The translations under genes were made by a program, and so were the position numbers. From Actinacidiphila rubida (GTDB lineage Bacteria; Actinomycetota; Actinomycetes; Streptomycetales; Streptomycetaceae), in NCBI RefSeq assembly GCF_900110255.1, contig NZ_FODD01000044.1, forward strand, positions 1-63,331: a stretch of DNA of 63,331 nucleotides, written 5' to 3'. Below the pieces are notes generated by a model that made no database searches, was not told where the DNA came from, and saw only the letters and a list, made by a program, of their open reading frames with translations. Positions 52,060 to 61,126 of this stretch are shown here, one piece after another; positions within the stretch are counted from its first letter, which is position 1; each line of letters opens with the position of its first letter.

Positions 52060-52311
52060 GGGTGTCACCTCCACGTGCTCTGCTGCCGGTTCGGCTACCC
52101 CCGATGCACGGGCGCATACACAGCGGTGCGACACGCCCGGCAGGAGCCTCCCCACCAGCGCGTGTCCCCGGCGTCCGGCCGCCGCAGCCCGCTGTGCGTC
52201 GCCCCGAGGCGAACCGGCGTCGTCGCGCGCGGGTACCGCCAGGCCGATCGGGTACCCGCAGCGGGTACGGCGGAACGGGACGAACGGAACGCACGCGACG
52301 GAGGCGACGTC

Positions 52312-52947
52312 ATGGCCGAGAGGGCATCGCTGGCCGAGTACCACCGGCGCCGGGACTTCTCCAGGACCGGGGAGCCCGAGGGCGGCGACACCGGTCCGGC
52401 CGCGGACCGGTCCAACTTCGTGGTGCAGATCCATGACGCGACCACGACGCACTTCGACTTCCGGCTGGAGGTGGAGGGCGTGCTGAAGTCCTGGGCGGTC
52501 CCGAAGGGCCCGTCGGCCGATCCGCACGACAAGCGGCTGGCGATGCCCACCGAGGACCACCCGCTGGAGTACCGGGACTTCGAGGGGATCATCGCCCAGG
52601 GCGAGTACGGTGCGGGCGCGGTGATCATCTGGGACGAGGGCACGTACCGGAACATCACGGAGGACCGCCGGCACCGCCCGGTCCCGTTCGCCGAGGCCCT
52701 GGAGAACGGTCACGTCTCCTTCTGGCTGGACGGCAGCAAGCTGCACGGCGGCTACTCGCTGACGCGCATCCGGAACAACCGGTACGGCGATCGCGACGCG
52801 TGGCTGCTCGTCAAGCGGGGCGACAGCCGCGCCTCGCACGGCCACACCCCCGATCCGCGCCGGGCCCGCTCGGCCCGCAGCGGGCACACCCTCGGCCAGG
52901 TGGCCGCGGAGGGCGGCCCGACGTGGACGAGGGGCGGCGGCTCGTGA
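52312..52947 (+). CDS. LigD-type 3'-phosphoesterase domain protein
   Basis: A 211-residue free-standing phosphoesterase. NFVVQIHDATTTHFDFRLEVEG holds the catalytic His and Asp of the LigD PE module. KSWAVPKGPS, EDHPLEYRDFEGIIAQGEYGAGAVIIWDEGTY and the C-terminal YSLTRI complete the fold. PE domains remove 3'-ribonucleosides and phosphates at DNA ends before non-homologous end joining. GGAGG is 7 nt before the ATG. It overlaps the polymerase-domain gene by 4 bp (GTGA), so both are made together. The last 40 residues are a basic, disordered tail. Confidence 0.88.
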   Translation: MAERASLAEYHRRRDFSRTGEPEGGDTGPAADRSNFVVQIHDATTTHFDFRLEVEGVLKSWAVPKGPSADPHDKRLAMPTEDHPLEYRDFEGIIAQGEYGAGAVIIWDEGTYRNITEDRRHRPVPFAEALENGHVSFWLDGSKLHGGYSLTRIRNNRYGDRDAWLLVKRGDSRASHGHTPDPRRARSARSGHTLGQVAAEGGPTWTRGGGS

Positions 52948-53861
52948 CGGCCGGCGGGCGGACCATCCGCGCCGGGGGGCGCACGGTCGAGATCCACCGC
53001 CCGTCGAAGGTGCTCTTCCCCGGGGACGGCTTCACCAAGGGGGACCTCGCGGACTACTACCGGGGCGTGGCCCGGCGGATGGTCCCGCAGGTGCGCGGCC
53101 GGCCGCTGATGCTGGAGCGGCATCCGGGCGGCATCGACGACCACGGGTTCATCCAGAAGGACGTGCCCCGTTACTTCCCGCGCTGGGTGCACCGGGTGGA
53201 ACTGCCGAAACAGGAGGGCGGCACGGTCACGTACGCCGTGTGCGACGACAAGGCGACGCTGGTGTACCTCGCCGACCAGGCGTGCATCACCCCGCACCGG
53301 TTCCTGTCGACGGCCGGTCACCCCGACCGGCCGGACCGGCTGATCGTCGACCTGGACCCCGCCGGCCACGACTTCGGGCCGGTGCGGACCGCGGCGCTGC
53401 TGCTGCGGGACCTCCTGGACGACCTGGGGCTGCCGTCCACGGTGATGACGACCGGGTCGCGGGGCCTGCACGTCGTGGTCCCGCTCGACGCACGGGCCGG
53501 TTTCGACGAGACCCGGGCGTTCGCCCGCGACCTCGCGACGCTGCTGGCCGCACGCCACCCGGACACGCTGACCACGGAGACCCGCAAGCAGGCGCGGCGC
53601 GGACGTCTGTACCTCGACGTGCAGCGCAACGCCTACGCGCAGACCGCGGTCGCCCCCTACGCGGTCCGCGCGCTGCCCGGCGCGCCGGTCGCCGCTCCCC
53701 TGACGTGGGAGGACGTCGAGGACCCCGATCTGACGCCCCGGCGCTGGACCATCGACTCCGTCGACGAGCTGCTCAAGGGCAACCCCTGGCGCCACGCCCC
53801 GCGCGGTCGCTCCCTCGCTCCCGCCCGCGAACACCTCGACGCGATGCTGCGGGAGGAGTGA
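52944..53861 (+). CDS. LigD-type polymerase/primase domain protein
   Basis: A 305-residue protein corresponding to the LigD polymerase (archaeo-eukaryotic primase) module. VEIHRPSKVLFPGDGFTKGDLADYYRGVA is the start of the domain, RLIVDLDPAG gives the metal-binding DxD, TTGSRGLHVVVPL is the nucleotide-binding loop, and ETRKQARRGRLYLDVQRNAYAQTAVAPYAVRA the conserved end. It would add nucleotides at broken DNA ends. It starts at GTG overlapping the upstream stop; a GTG 21 bp earlier is possible. No ATP-dependent ligase or Ku gene is present in the window. Confidence 0.88.
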   Translation: MTAGGRTIRAGGRTVEIHRPSKVLFPGDGFTKGDLADYYRGVARRMVPQVRGRPLMLERHPGGIDDHGFIQKDVPRYFPRWVHRVELPKQEGGTVTYAVCDDKATLVYLADQACITPHRFLSTAGHPDRPDRLIVDLDPAGHDFGPVRTAALLLRDLLDDLGLPSTVMTTGSRGLHVVVPLDARAGFDETRAFARDLATLLAARHPDTLTTETRKQARRGRLYLDVQRNAYAQTAVAPYAVRALPGAPVAAPLTWEDVEDPDLTPRRWTIDSVDELLKGNPWRHAPRGRSLAPAREHLDAMLREE

Positions 53862-53908
53862 GGCCGTCTTCCGGTCGCCGGCCTTCCCGGGATACCGGCC
53901 GGGTCGGC

Positions 53909-53939
53909 CGCCGCGCGGGACACGTGGTCCCGCGCGGCG
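53909..53939. terminator. Bidirectional hairpin terminator
   Basis: A perfect 13-bp stem with an ACGTG loop lies 48 bp past the polymerase-domain stop. Beyond it, at about 54010-54055, a short GGCTCCCG tandem repeat runs up to the GH35 stop. Confidence 0.75.
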
Positions 53940-54057
53940 ACGGAGCGTGGCCCCGGTTGGAGCGGCCGTGCACGAACCGGCCACGCCCCACTCGGCTCAG
54001 GGCACCCGGCACCCGGCTCCGGGCCCCGGGCTCCCGGGCTCCCGGGCTCCCGGCGGA

Positions 54058-57045
54058 TCAGCCCGCCGAGGGCCGCAGGTCCGTGTACCCGGGCGCGTCG
54101 ACGAGCGTGAGCGGCACGCCGCCGGCGGCGCTGCCGAGCAGGGCGAGGGAGACGCCCGCCGGCCCGGCGGGAGTGGTGCCGTCGGCGAGCACGGCCAGCG
54201 CCAGTGTGTTGCTGCCGCGGGGCCGCAGGATCCCGTTGGGGAGCACGAACGTGTGCTGCGGGCCCGCGTCGTTGATGTACTGCCCCATGTTCCAGCCGTT
54301 GACGAAGATCTGCACGCGGTAGGCGTGCGCCGGGTCGTCGTCCAGCGTCAGGCCGACCGAGGCGTCGACACCGCGGTCGATGTCCAGGCGGAACTGGGTG
54401 CGGTACCAGGACACGCCCTGCCGGGGCCCGGCCTGCAGGGTGTCCGCGGATGCCCAGTCGCGGTCGGGGAAGCCCGGCAGGTGCCAGCCGGCCCGCTCGC
54501 CGTACAGGCCGCCCGTGTTGAGCGGGCCGCGGGCGGCGTCTCCGCCGGTGCCGCCCTGGATGCGCCAGGCCGACGCGACCGGTGTGCCGTCGAGGTTCGC
54601 CGCGGTGAGGCCGCGTGCCGACTTGAACGCGTCGTTGGCGCCGCCGTCCTCCTCGTGGGCCATCCTGCGCACCAGCACCGCCACGGTGTGGCTGCCGGCC
54701 GCGGCGAGGTCGCCCGGCACGGGGAACGCCGCGGTGGCCGCCCACGTGCCCTGCGTGTCCTGGGACTTGGCGGGCACCGGCTGGCGGTGGGTGCCCAGCG
54801 GCCGGCCGTCCCACCAGGCCATCAGCATGCCCTGGGTGCCGCTGGAGTAGGACAGGTTCAGCGTGGCCGCGGTCCCGTCGCTCTCGACCTGGGCGCGGTA
54901 CCAGACGTCGCCGTAGTGGAAGCCGTAGTCGTCGGCGAAGAGCACGGGCGTGCCCGCGGGCACGGGGGTGGTGCTCGCCGACGCCGTCAGGTCGCAGGCG
55001 CGCCAGGCACTGTCGTCGAACGCCGGCTCCGACTCGGGGTTCTCCGGGGCGTACCGCCACCCGGTGAGGGCGGGGAGGTCGACGGCCGGCGGGCCGGCGA
55101 GGGGTTCGCGGGCCTGGAGGCCGCCCGAGGCGGTCGGGGCGACGGCGACGTGCCGGCCGTTCCAGAACACCTCGCGTACGGCGGGTGCCGCCCACACCTC
55201 CAGCGGGCTGTCCTGGGTGGTGTCGCCGGTGAGCCGCAGCACGGCGCCCTCACGTTCGGCGGACCTGACGAGGGCGGGGCCGGTGACGACCACCGGTTCG
55301 CCGTCCGCGGTGAGCGAGCTCAGCACGGCGGACGCACCGTCGTCGGCGAAGAGGAACAGCATCGGGGTGGCGGTGCCGCCGCCCTCGACCAGGACCCGGG
55401 TGAGGCCGTCGAGGACGGTGTTGATCCGCAGGGTGCCGGCGGACGCGTCGTAGACGGTGTCGGCGGTGCCGTCCAGGACGGTCGCGGTGGGCGGCGCGGA
55501 CACCGCGAGCACGGCCTCGGCGGGGTCGCCGGGGCGTCCGGCGAAGGCGGTGACGTCCAGGCGCTCCCCCGTGGTGCGCAGCATCGGCTGGACGGTGGTC
55601 CAGCGCAGGGTGCGGCGGCCCAGGGACAGCTCGGTGGCGACCACCGCCATGTCCTTGGCGACGACCCGCAGCCCGCCGGGGGCGGCGGGGACGGTGACCG
55701 TGCCGGCGGCGGTGACGACCGGCAGCGTGCAGGTCGCGTCCGCGGAGGCGTCGTTGCGCAGGAAGTAGACGTGCGCGCCGCTCCCGTCGGCGGTCAGGTG
55801 GTACACCCGCACGGCGCTGCCGGCGGCCACCGTGTCCGCTGCGCGGTCGAGCGCCGAGAACTCCGGGAACGAGGCGAGCATGGAGCCGGTCTGGCGCATC
55901 GGCACCACCTTGGAGGTGGCGTTGCGGGCCTCGTCGATGGCGGCGCCGTAGTCGTAGGACGTGTAGACGACGGGGGCCGGCAGCCAGCCCCACGACGTGC
56001 CGCCGAACGTCATGTAGACGTTGTGGATCTTGACGCCGTTGGCGAGGTTGGTGAGGTAGAAGCGTCGCTCGTAGGCGGCGTCCCGGGTGCGGCGGGACTC
56101 GGCGTACCCCTTGCCCGCGAACTCCGCGCCGCCCCACGGGTCGAACCAGCCGCCGCCGAACTCGGCCATCAGGCCGGGGGTGGAGGGGCTGGCGGTGGAA
56201 CCGCCCTTGGCGCCGCCGGAGCCGAAGTAGCCCCAGTCCGGCGGGAGTCCGGTCGGCGAGGGGTAGCCGTCGAAGCCGTACAGGTAGCGGCCCTGCTCCC
56301 CGGCCGTGTCGAAACTGCCAGGGATCCAGTAGCCGTTGCGGCCCTTGTCGTTGTGGAACAGCGGCACGTCGATGCCGTCGGCCCGCACCTTGGCGTACAG
56401 GTGCGCCATGTACCCCTGGCCGACCGCGTCGGCGGTGTGGGACGCGTACTCGTTCTCCAGCTGGTACAGCACGACGCTGCCGCCGCCGTCGGTGTGCAGG
56501 TGCTGGGCGATGACCGCGTTCACGGCGGTCAGCCACTCGTCGACATGTCCCAGGTACGTGGGGTCGTTGCTGCGGGCGCGCCCGGGCGTGGTGGCGAGCC
56601 AGCCGGGATAACCCCCGGCGTCGACCTCGGCGTTGATGTACGGACCGGGGCGCGCGATCACGTACAGGCCCGCGTCGGCGGCCATCCGCAGGAACAGCCC
56701 GAGGTCGCGGACTCCGGAGAAGTCGTACTGGCCGGGCGCGGGCGAGTGGTAGTTCCAGGAGGCGTAGATGCTGACGGCGTTGTAGCCGTTGCCGCGCATC
56801 TTCTCCAGGACGTCCCGCCACAGCGAGGGGCTCGGCAGCCGGAAGGGGTGCACCTCCCCCGACCACAGCGGGACCCTCACCCCGTCGATGATCATGGAGT
56901 AGGCGTCGAAGGTGACGGTGCCGCCGGCGCCCGGGCGGGCGGGCCGGGGCACGGCGTCCGCGGCCATGGCGGCGCCGGCGGGCAGGGCGAGCGAGAGGAG
57001 CGCGGAGCCGGTGAGGGCTCCGAAGGCACGACGAGACAGATCCAC
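54058..57045 (-). CDS. Secreted GH35 beta-galactosidase
   Basis: A 995-residue exported enzyme. The leader SRRAFGALTGSALLSLALPAGAAMA contains a twin arginine, so either Tat or Sec export is possible. The TIM barrel has SGEVHPFRLP, RPGPYINAEVDAGGYPGWL, the acid/base Glu199 in QLENEY and the nucleophile Glu295 in MAEFGGGWFDPWGG. Several beta-sandwich domains follow (about 400-995), including jelly-roll modules like those of large fungal and actinobacterial GH35 enzymes. They release beta-1,4- or beta-1,3-galactose from galactans and xyloglucan. GTG 57045 is chosen because AAGGGGA is about 6 nt upstream and the leader starts there; the open frame upstream is promoter DNA. Confidence 0.9.
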   Translation of the reverse strand: MDLSRRAFGALTGSALLSLALPAGAAMAADAVPRPARPGAGGTVTFDAYSMIIDGVRVPLWSGEVHPFRLPSPSLWRDVLEKMRGNGYNAVSIYASWNYHSPAPGQYDFSGVRDLGLFLRMAADAGLYVIARPGPYINAEVDAGGYPGWLATTPGRARSNDPTYLGHVDEWLTAVNAVIAQHLHTDGGGSVVLYQLENEYASHTADAVGQGYMAHLYAKVRADGIDVPLFHNDKGRNGYWIPGSFDTAGEQGRYLYGFDGYPSPTGLPPDWGYFGSGGAKGGSTASPSTPGLMAEFGGGWFDPWGGAEFAGKGYAESRRTRDAAYERRFYLTNLANGVKIHNVYMTFGGTSWGWLPAPVVYTSYDYGAAIDEARNATSKVVPMRQTGSMLASFPEFSALDRAADTVAAGSAVRVYHLTADGSGAHVYFLRNDASADATCTLPVVTAAGTVTVPAAPGGLRVVAKDMAVVATELSLGRRTLRWTTVQPMLRTTGERLDVTAFAGRPGDPAEAVLAVSAPPTATVLDGTADTVYDASAGTLRINTVLDGLTRVLVEGGGTATPMLFLFADDGASAVLSSLTADGEPVVVTGPALVRSAEREGAVLRLTGDTTQDSPLEVWAAPAVREVFWNGRHVAVAPTASGGLQAREPLAGPPAVDLPALTGWRYAPENPESEPAFDDSAWRACDLTASASTTPVPAGTPVLFADDYGFHYGDVWYRAQVESDGTAATLNLSYSSGTQGMLMAWWDGRPLGTHRQPVPAKSQDTQGTWAATAAFPVPGDLAAAGSHTVAVLVRRMAHEEDGGANDAFKSARGLTAANLDGTPVASAWRIQGGTGGDAARGPLNTGGLYGERAGWHLPGFPDRDWASADTLQAGPRQGVSWYRTQFRLDIDRGVDASVGLTLDDDPAHAYRVQIFVNGWNMGQYINDAGPQHTFVLPNGILRPRGSNTLALAVLADGTTPAGPAGVSLALLGSAAGGVPLTLVDAPGYTDLRPSAG

Positions 57046-57116
57046 TGCGGTCCCCTTGGGCGGATGCGGCCGGTGAGGGCCGATGCGAACCGATGCGATG
57101 TCAACAGAGCTCAGCG

Positions 57117-57184
57117 TTCGAAAGTGTCGAAGAATGTTGGAACGTGAGCGTGTGAACGCTAACGGCGTCATGGGGGTCCGTCAA
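57117..57184 (-). promoter_or_regulatory. GH35 promoter with two inverted repeats
   Basis: On the minus strand TTGACG (57179-57184) and TAGCGT (57156-57161) are 17 bp apart. AGCGT-N4-ACGCT (57147-57160) overlaps the -10, and TTCGA-N5-TCGAA (57117-57131) lies about 20 bp into the transcript. Both are plausible repressor sites. The rest of the 342-bp gap holds only the next terminator. Confidence 0.6.
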
Positions 57185-57335
57185 TGCCCGTGCACCACCT
57201 TCACAGCGGACGCGCGTAGACCGCGCTCACCTGCTGATACGCATGGGGTGCAAGGTTGCTGACGGGACGGCGGGGAGTCGCCGTCCCGATCGCCCGGCGG
57301 CCGGGGATGCCGAGTCGACGGGGCCGGGCAGGCGA

Positions 57336-57370
57336 ACGCGGGCCGGAGGACCAGGACCTCCGGCCCGCGT
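57336..57370. terminator. Hairpin terminator of the lectin operon
   Basis: A perfect 14-bp stem with a 7-nt loop lies 18 bp past the stop of the leftward lectin gene. Confidence 0.8.
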
Positions 57371-57387
57371 CGCGAACGGTGCTCGGG

Positions 57388-58533
57388 TCAGCCGCGGCTC
57401 CAGACCTGGCTCGCCCGGCCGTCGCAGGTCTGGAGCTCCACGCCCGTGCCGTTGCCGGTCGCGTTGCCCACGGGTCCCAGGCACAATCCCGACTGCACGC
57501 CGCGCACGGTGCCGTCGGCGGCGAACGTCCACTGCTGGTTGGTGCCGCCGTGGCAGTCCCAGATCTCGGCCTTGGTGCCCGGGGTCGTGCCGCCGGCGGT
57601 GGCGTCCAGGCACATGCCGTTCACGGTCAGCTCGTTGCCCCCGGGCTGGGCCCACTGCTGGTTGGCGCCGCCCGTGCAGTCGTAGAGGATCACCGGATTG
57701 CCGTCGGTCGTACCGGAGTTGGCGTCGTCCAGGCATCGGCCCGAGGCCTGGTGGGTCAGTGCCGCCGCCGCGCTGACGAAGCCCCGGGTGACGTGCGTGC
57801 CGCTGCCGACCTGCTGGGCCTGGTAGCCGGACTGCCCGACGCAGTCGCTGTACTCGTAGTCGGCCGTGCTGGTGCCGCTGAGCCCGCCGGCGTCGGTGCT
57901 GGTCGGGCCGCCGAAGACGGCGTCGGAGCGCGGCATCGTCGCGCAGCTGGGGATGCCGAGGTAGTACTCGACGAACCCGCCCTGCGAACCCTGGAGGTTC
58001 CCGCTGCCGGCCGGCACGGTGTACGTCCCGATGTGCACGGAGGTGCCCGTGACGGTGTCGGTGGCGCTGCCGCTCCAGGTGTCGGTGCCGGTGCGGGCGA
58101 CGTTGAGCGCGTACTGGTGCCCGTAGACGCCGTCGAACTCCACGGCGCAGCTGACTCCGGAACCTCCGTCCGCGCCCGCACTGCAGTGGGGGTCGCTGGT
58201 CGTGGTGCCGTCGCCGAAGACGGAGAAGACGCCGTGCAGCCGCTCGTGCCCGCCGCTGTTCGCCCGCGGCTGCAGGCCGGTGTACCCGGCGACGTTCTTC
58301 TGGAAGCTGAACTGCTGGGCGAAGTAGATGCCGTCCTGGTGGGCGGTCGCGGGGTTGACGGTCAGGGGGAAGGTGAGGGTGGTCAGGCCCGAGGCGGGGG
58401 TGTTCGGGATCGACCAGCTGATCGACACGTTGCCGCCGCCGACCGACGCGCCGGCCGGGTGCGGGGCCGCGAGGACAAGTCCCGTGGCGGCCAGGGCGGT
58501 TGCGGCGGTGCGCAGGTACCTGTGCTTCGACAT
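57388..58533 (-). CDS. Secreted protein with C-terminal ricin-type lectin domain
   Basis: A 381-residue exported protein. Leader to about residue 29 (HPAGA-S). Residues about 30-245 form a beta-rich domain with four Cys (PHCSAGADGG, VSCAVEF, PSCATM, YSDCVG). In layout it recalls DUF3472-type domains, though I cannot assign it firmly. Residues about 255-381 are a ricin B/CBM13 trefoil: GRCLDD, QQW, GMCLDA, NQQWTF, GLCLGP and SQVWSRG are the three QxW repeats. CBM13 modules bind galactose, arabinose or xylose units. It is the second gene of an operon, 34 bp after the propeller protein. A carbohydrate-binding or glycosidase role is inferred. Confidence 0.78.
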   Translation of the reverse strand: MSKHRYLRTAATALAATGLVLAAPHPAGASVGGGNVSISWSIPNTPASGLTTLTFPLTVNPATAHQDGIYFAQQFSFQKNVAGYTGLQPRANSGGHERLHGVFSVFGDGTTTSDPHCSAGADGGSGVSCAVEFDGVYGHQYALNVARTGTDTWSGSATDTVTGTSVHIGTYTVPAGSGNLQGSQGGFVEYYLGIPSCATMPRSDAVFGGPTSTDAGGLSGTSTADYEYSDCVGQSGYQAQQVGSGTHVTRGFVSAAAALTHQASGRCLDDANSGTTDGNPVILYDCTGGANQQWAQPGGNELTVNGMCLDATAGGTTPGTKAEIWDCHGGTNQQWTFAADGTVRGVQSGLCLGPVGNATGNGTGVELQTCDGRASQVWSRG

Positions 58534-58567
58534 GGGCGTTTCCGTTCCGTGGGGGGTGGGTGCGGAA

Positions 58568-60781
58568 CTAGCCGAGGGTCCAGTGCTGGAGGGCGGATCC
58601 GGTGTCGGGCTGCTGGGTGACGAGGGCGCCGTCGGCGGCCGAGGCGGTGGTCAGCAGGAGCCCGGACTTGACGGAGGCGAGGGTGTAGGTGCCGTCGCTC
58701 CGGAGGGTGGCCTTCCAGTGCTGGTTGGTGCCGCCGGTGCAGGTCCACTGGATGATCGCGGCCCCGGCGGAGGTCGACCCTCCGTCGACGTCGGCGCACA
58801 GCCCGGACTCGCCGTTGGCCAGTTGGTACGAGCCGTCGGCCTGCTGGGTGAACGTCCAGGACTGGTTGGGACCGCCGTTGGGTCCGTAGGTGATGAGCCG
58901 GGTGCCGGTGGCCGTGCTGTGGCCCGGGTCGTCGAGCGCCTTGCCGGAGGCCGTGAGGGTGTGGGCGCCGTCGAGGTTCTGCGTGGCGGTGCCCACGGGG
59001 GTGAGGGTGAGGGTCTGCTCGGCCGCCGTGCGGCCGCCGCCGACGCTGGTGCCGCTGGTGTCGGTCCAGGCCCGGGTGGGGGTGGTCTCGGCGAGCCGGC
59101 CGGAGGTGGCGGAGAGGCCGATCACCAGGCCGCTGTAGCGGTTGACGAGGCGGTAGGCGCCGGTCGGGCTGCCGTCGCCGGACGCGGTGCCGGGGATGAC
59201 GAACCACTGCTGGCCGACGGTGGGTCCGCCGGTGCCGACCGCGGTGACGGTGGGTGCGGTGCCCCAGGCGCGGCGGGCGGTGGAGGTGGCGTCGACGCCG
59301 AGCAGCTGCCCGGTCGAGGCGTTGGAGATGCGGTAGGAGCCGTCGCCGTTGGACGCGAACGCCCAGGCGTCCAGGCCCGTTCCGGTCGCCGCGGCCAGCG
59401 AGGTGGTGGCGGCGCCGCCGGAGACCTGCGCCAGGACGCGGCCGTTGCCCGCGGCGATGCGGTAGGTCTTCGCGGGGTCGAACGGCGCCGGCGCCGGGGC
59501 GGACGAGCCGACCGTCACGTTCAGGTACTCCGAGGAGGAGGTGCCGGAGCAGCCGAAGGAGCAGTAGGAGCGGAAGGACTTCCCGACGATGGTCGAGCTG
59601 GTCCTGTTGGCGCTGTCGAGGAACCAGCGGTACCAGGAGGCGGTGTGGTAGCCGCCCGTGTCGCCGATCAGCGTCCACTTCTGCGTGGCGAGGTCGTCGG
59701 TCGCGTAGAACTGCTGCGGCGCGTTGCCGCTCTGGTCGACGGCCTGCGGTTCGCCGATGTACAGGCCCAGGTAGGCGTCGTAGGTGACGTCCATGACGAA
59801 CAGGGGTGACGTGGGCGGCATCGTGCCGGCCGCCACCTGCTGGTCGGCGGTGCCGGCGTTCGCCGGGTCGTACTCCTTGGATGTCGGGGTCCAGCCGGCG
59901 GAGTTGGCGGCGTCGACCGGGACGACGTTGCTCTCCTTGCCGCCGACGCCCGGCTGGGACCACGTGCCGCCGTACCACTTCTGCCAGGAGCCGGTCGCCA
60001 TCTTCGACGAGAGCGGTGCGCGGGCCACGTGCTCGTAGAAGGTCTTCCAGCCGCCGTTCTTGTCGATGACGCGGGAGCCGTAGTAGGCGTAGAAGTAGCC
60101 GGAGGCCGTGTCGACGAACAGCCGCTGGTCGCCGTCGCCGTAGGAGTACGTGCTCTGGGGGAAGGCGGCGGTGTCGCCGCGCTTGGTGCTGAACGGGGAC
60201 GTGATCGCGTGTCCCTTGATCGTCCAGTCCTTGCCCTGGTCGGTGGACACGGCGTAGTCGATCGCGTCGTAGTGCGAGCTGTCGCCGAAGGGCTGCGGGG
60301 TGAACTCGTTGTGCACCAGCCCGTACCAGTCGCCGGTGTCGGGGTCGACCCACACCCCGGAGAGGTCGCAGAAGTTCCGCTGGGAGTAGCCGGATCCGGC
60401 CGGCGCCGCGGTCGCGCCGAGGCCCGTCGGGCTGTTGTCGCAGAACGCGGTGGTGTCGGCGTTGGTGCCCGCGTTGCTGATCGCGCTGGACCGGGTGGCC
60501 GTGTCGAAGGTGCTGCCGGTGAAGAAGCTCCACTGGCGGCTGTCGCTCGCGCCGTAGAGGGAGTGCGACTGCTGGTAGTAGAACGTGCCGTCCTTGTCGA
60601 GGTACCCGCTGGCCGGGGTGTCGTCAGGGTTGGTCCAGGTGCCCTTGGCGCCGACGGTGACGGTGTACGTCGGGGCGGCGGCCGTGGCCGTCGCAAGGAC
60701 GCCGGTGGCGGGTCCGCCCGTAGTGAGGGCGAGCACCGCCGCAGCGACGGCGCCGAACAGTCTTGCCCGAGGAGCTGACAC
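58568..60781 (-). CDS. Secreted beta-propeller-like protein with two ricin-lectin regions
   Basis: A 737-residue exported protein, GTG start with AAGGAG 6 nt upstream and a leader to about residue 35. Residues about 36-390 have the strand-rich repeats and acidic patches of five-bladed-propeller glycosidases (GVWVDPDTGDWYGLVHNEF, YDAIDYAVSTDQGKDW, YFYAYYGSRVID). They resemble GH43-clan enzymes, but I cannot name a family or the three catalytic acids. Residues about 398-560 and 595-737 are ricin-type modules; only the second has a full set of QxW motifs (NQSWTF, NQHWKA, LQHWTLG). An operator pair overlaps its promoter. Probably binds or cuts arabinose- or galactose-containing polysaccharide. 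Confidence 0.78.
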   Translation of the reverse strand: MSAPRARLFGAVAAAVLALTTGGPATGVLATATAAAPTYTVTVGAKGTWTNPDDTPASGYLDKDGTFYYQQSHSLYGASDSRQWSFFTGSTFDTATRSSAISNAGTNADTTAFCDNSPTGLGATAAPAGSGYSQRNFCDLSGVWVDPDTGDWYGLVHNEFTPQPFGDSSHYDAIDYAVSTDQGKDWTIKGHAITSPFSTKRGDTAAFPQSTYSYGDGDQRLFVDTASGYFYAYYGSRVIDKNGGWKTFYEHVARAPLSSKMATGSWQKWYGGTWSQPGVGGKESNVVPVDAANSAGWTPTSKEYDPANAGTADQQVAAGTMPPTSPLFVMDVTYDAYLGLYIGEPQAVDQSGNAPQQFYATDDLATQKWTLIGDTGGYHTASWYRWFLDSANRTSSTIVGKSFRSYCSFGCSGTSSSEYLNVTVGSSAPAPAPFDPAKTYRIAAGNGRVLAQVSGGAATTSLAAATGTGLDAWAFASNGDGSYRISNASTGQLLGVDATSTARRAWGTAPTVTAVGTGGPTVGQQWFVIPGTASGDGSPTGAYRLVNRYSGLVIGLSATSGRLAETTPTRAWTDTSGTSVGGGRTAAEQTLTLTPVGTATQNLDGAHTLTASGKALDDPGHSTATGTRLITYGPNGGPNQSWTFTQQADGSYQLANGESGLCADVDGGSTSAGAAIIQWTCTGGTNQHWKATLRSDGTYTLASVKSGLLLTTASAADGALVTQQPDTGSALQHWTLG

Positions 60782-60910
60782 GGGTACTCCTTGATCTCGC
60801 GTGATCGCGCGGGCGGCTCACGGCGGCACGACCCCGGCACACGAGGTGCCGGGGTGCCGCGTAAGGCGCCCGAGACCATGGGGGGATGAAAGGGCTCGCC
60901 GGGAACTATG

Positions 60911-61051
60911 GCAGAGAGTGTTATCGATGCCAATACGTCGGCAGGGCAACGCGCCGGACATGACAGGCGCATTGACCGCAACCTCCGCCTCGAACCCACC
61001 GCTGGAACCCGTCAACCGCACCTGCGTCCCGGCCGATTGGCATCGATAACA
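60911..61051 (-). promoter_or_regulatory. Promoter with paired 16-bp inverted operators
   Basis: TGTTATCGATGCCAAT at 60919-60934 recurs as a perfect inverted copy at 61036-61051. On the minus strand TTGGCA (60929-60934) and CATAGT (60906-60911) are 17 bp apart, so the proximal copy covers the -35. Two identical sites 117 bp apart, facing each other, would suit a repressor loop. The unit TTATCGAT is a LacI-operator-like half. Confidence 0.6.
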
Positions 61052-61062
61052 TGACACAAGGA

Positions 61063-61100
61063 CGACGGCCGCGGTCCGCCGATGCGGACCGCGGCCGTCG
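61063..61100. terminator. Hairpin terminator of the ArsR/SRPBCC operon
   Basis: A perfect 17-bp stem with a CGAT tetraloop lies 26 bp past the SRPBCC stop codon. Confidence 0.85.
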
Positions 61101-61126
61101 GGAGCCGGAGCGGGGAGGAGCGGGGA

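Noticed and set aside
54058..57171. GH35 start at 57171
   Set aside because: It would translate through the promoter -10 and operators; GTG 57045 directly precedes the leader and has a good ribosome site.
60919..61051. The 16-bp inverted pair as ends of a tiny mobile element
   Set aside because: Only 101 bp lie between the arms, no target duplication is visible, and one arm overlaps a well-formed promoter, so paired operators fit better.
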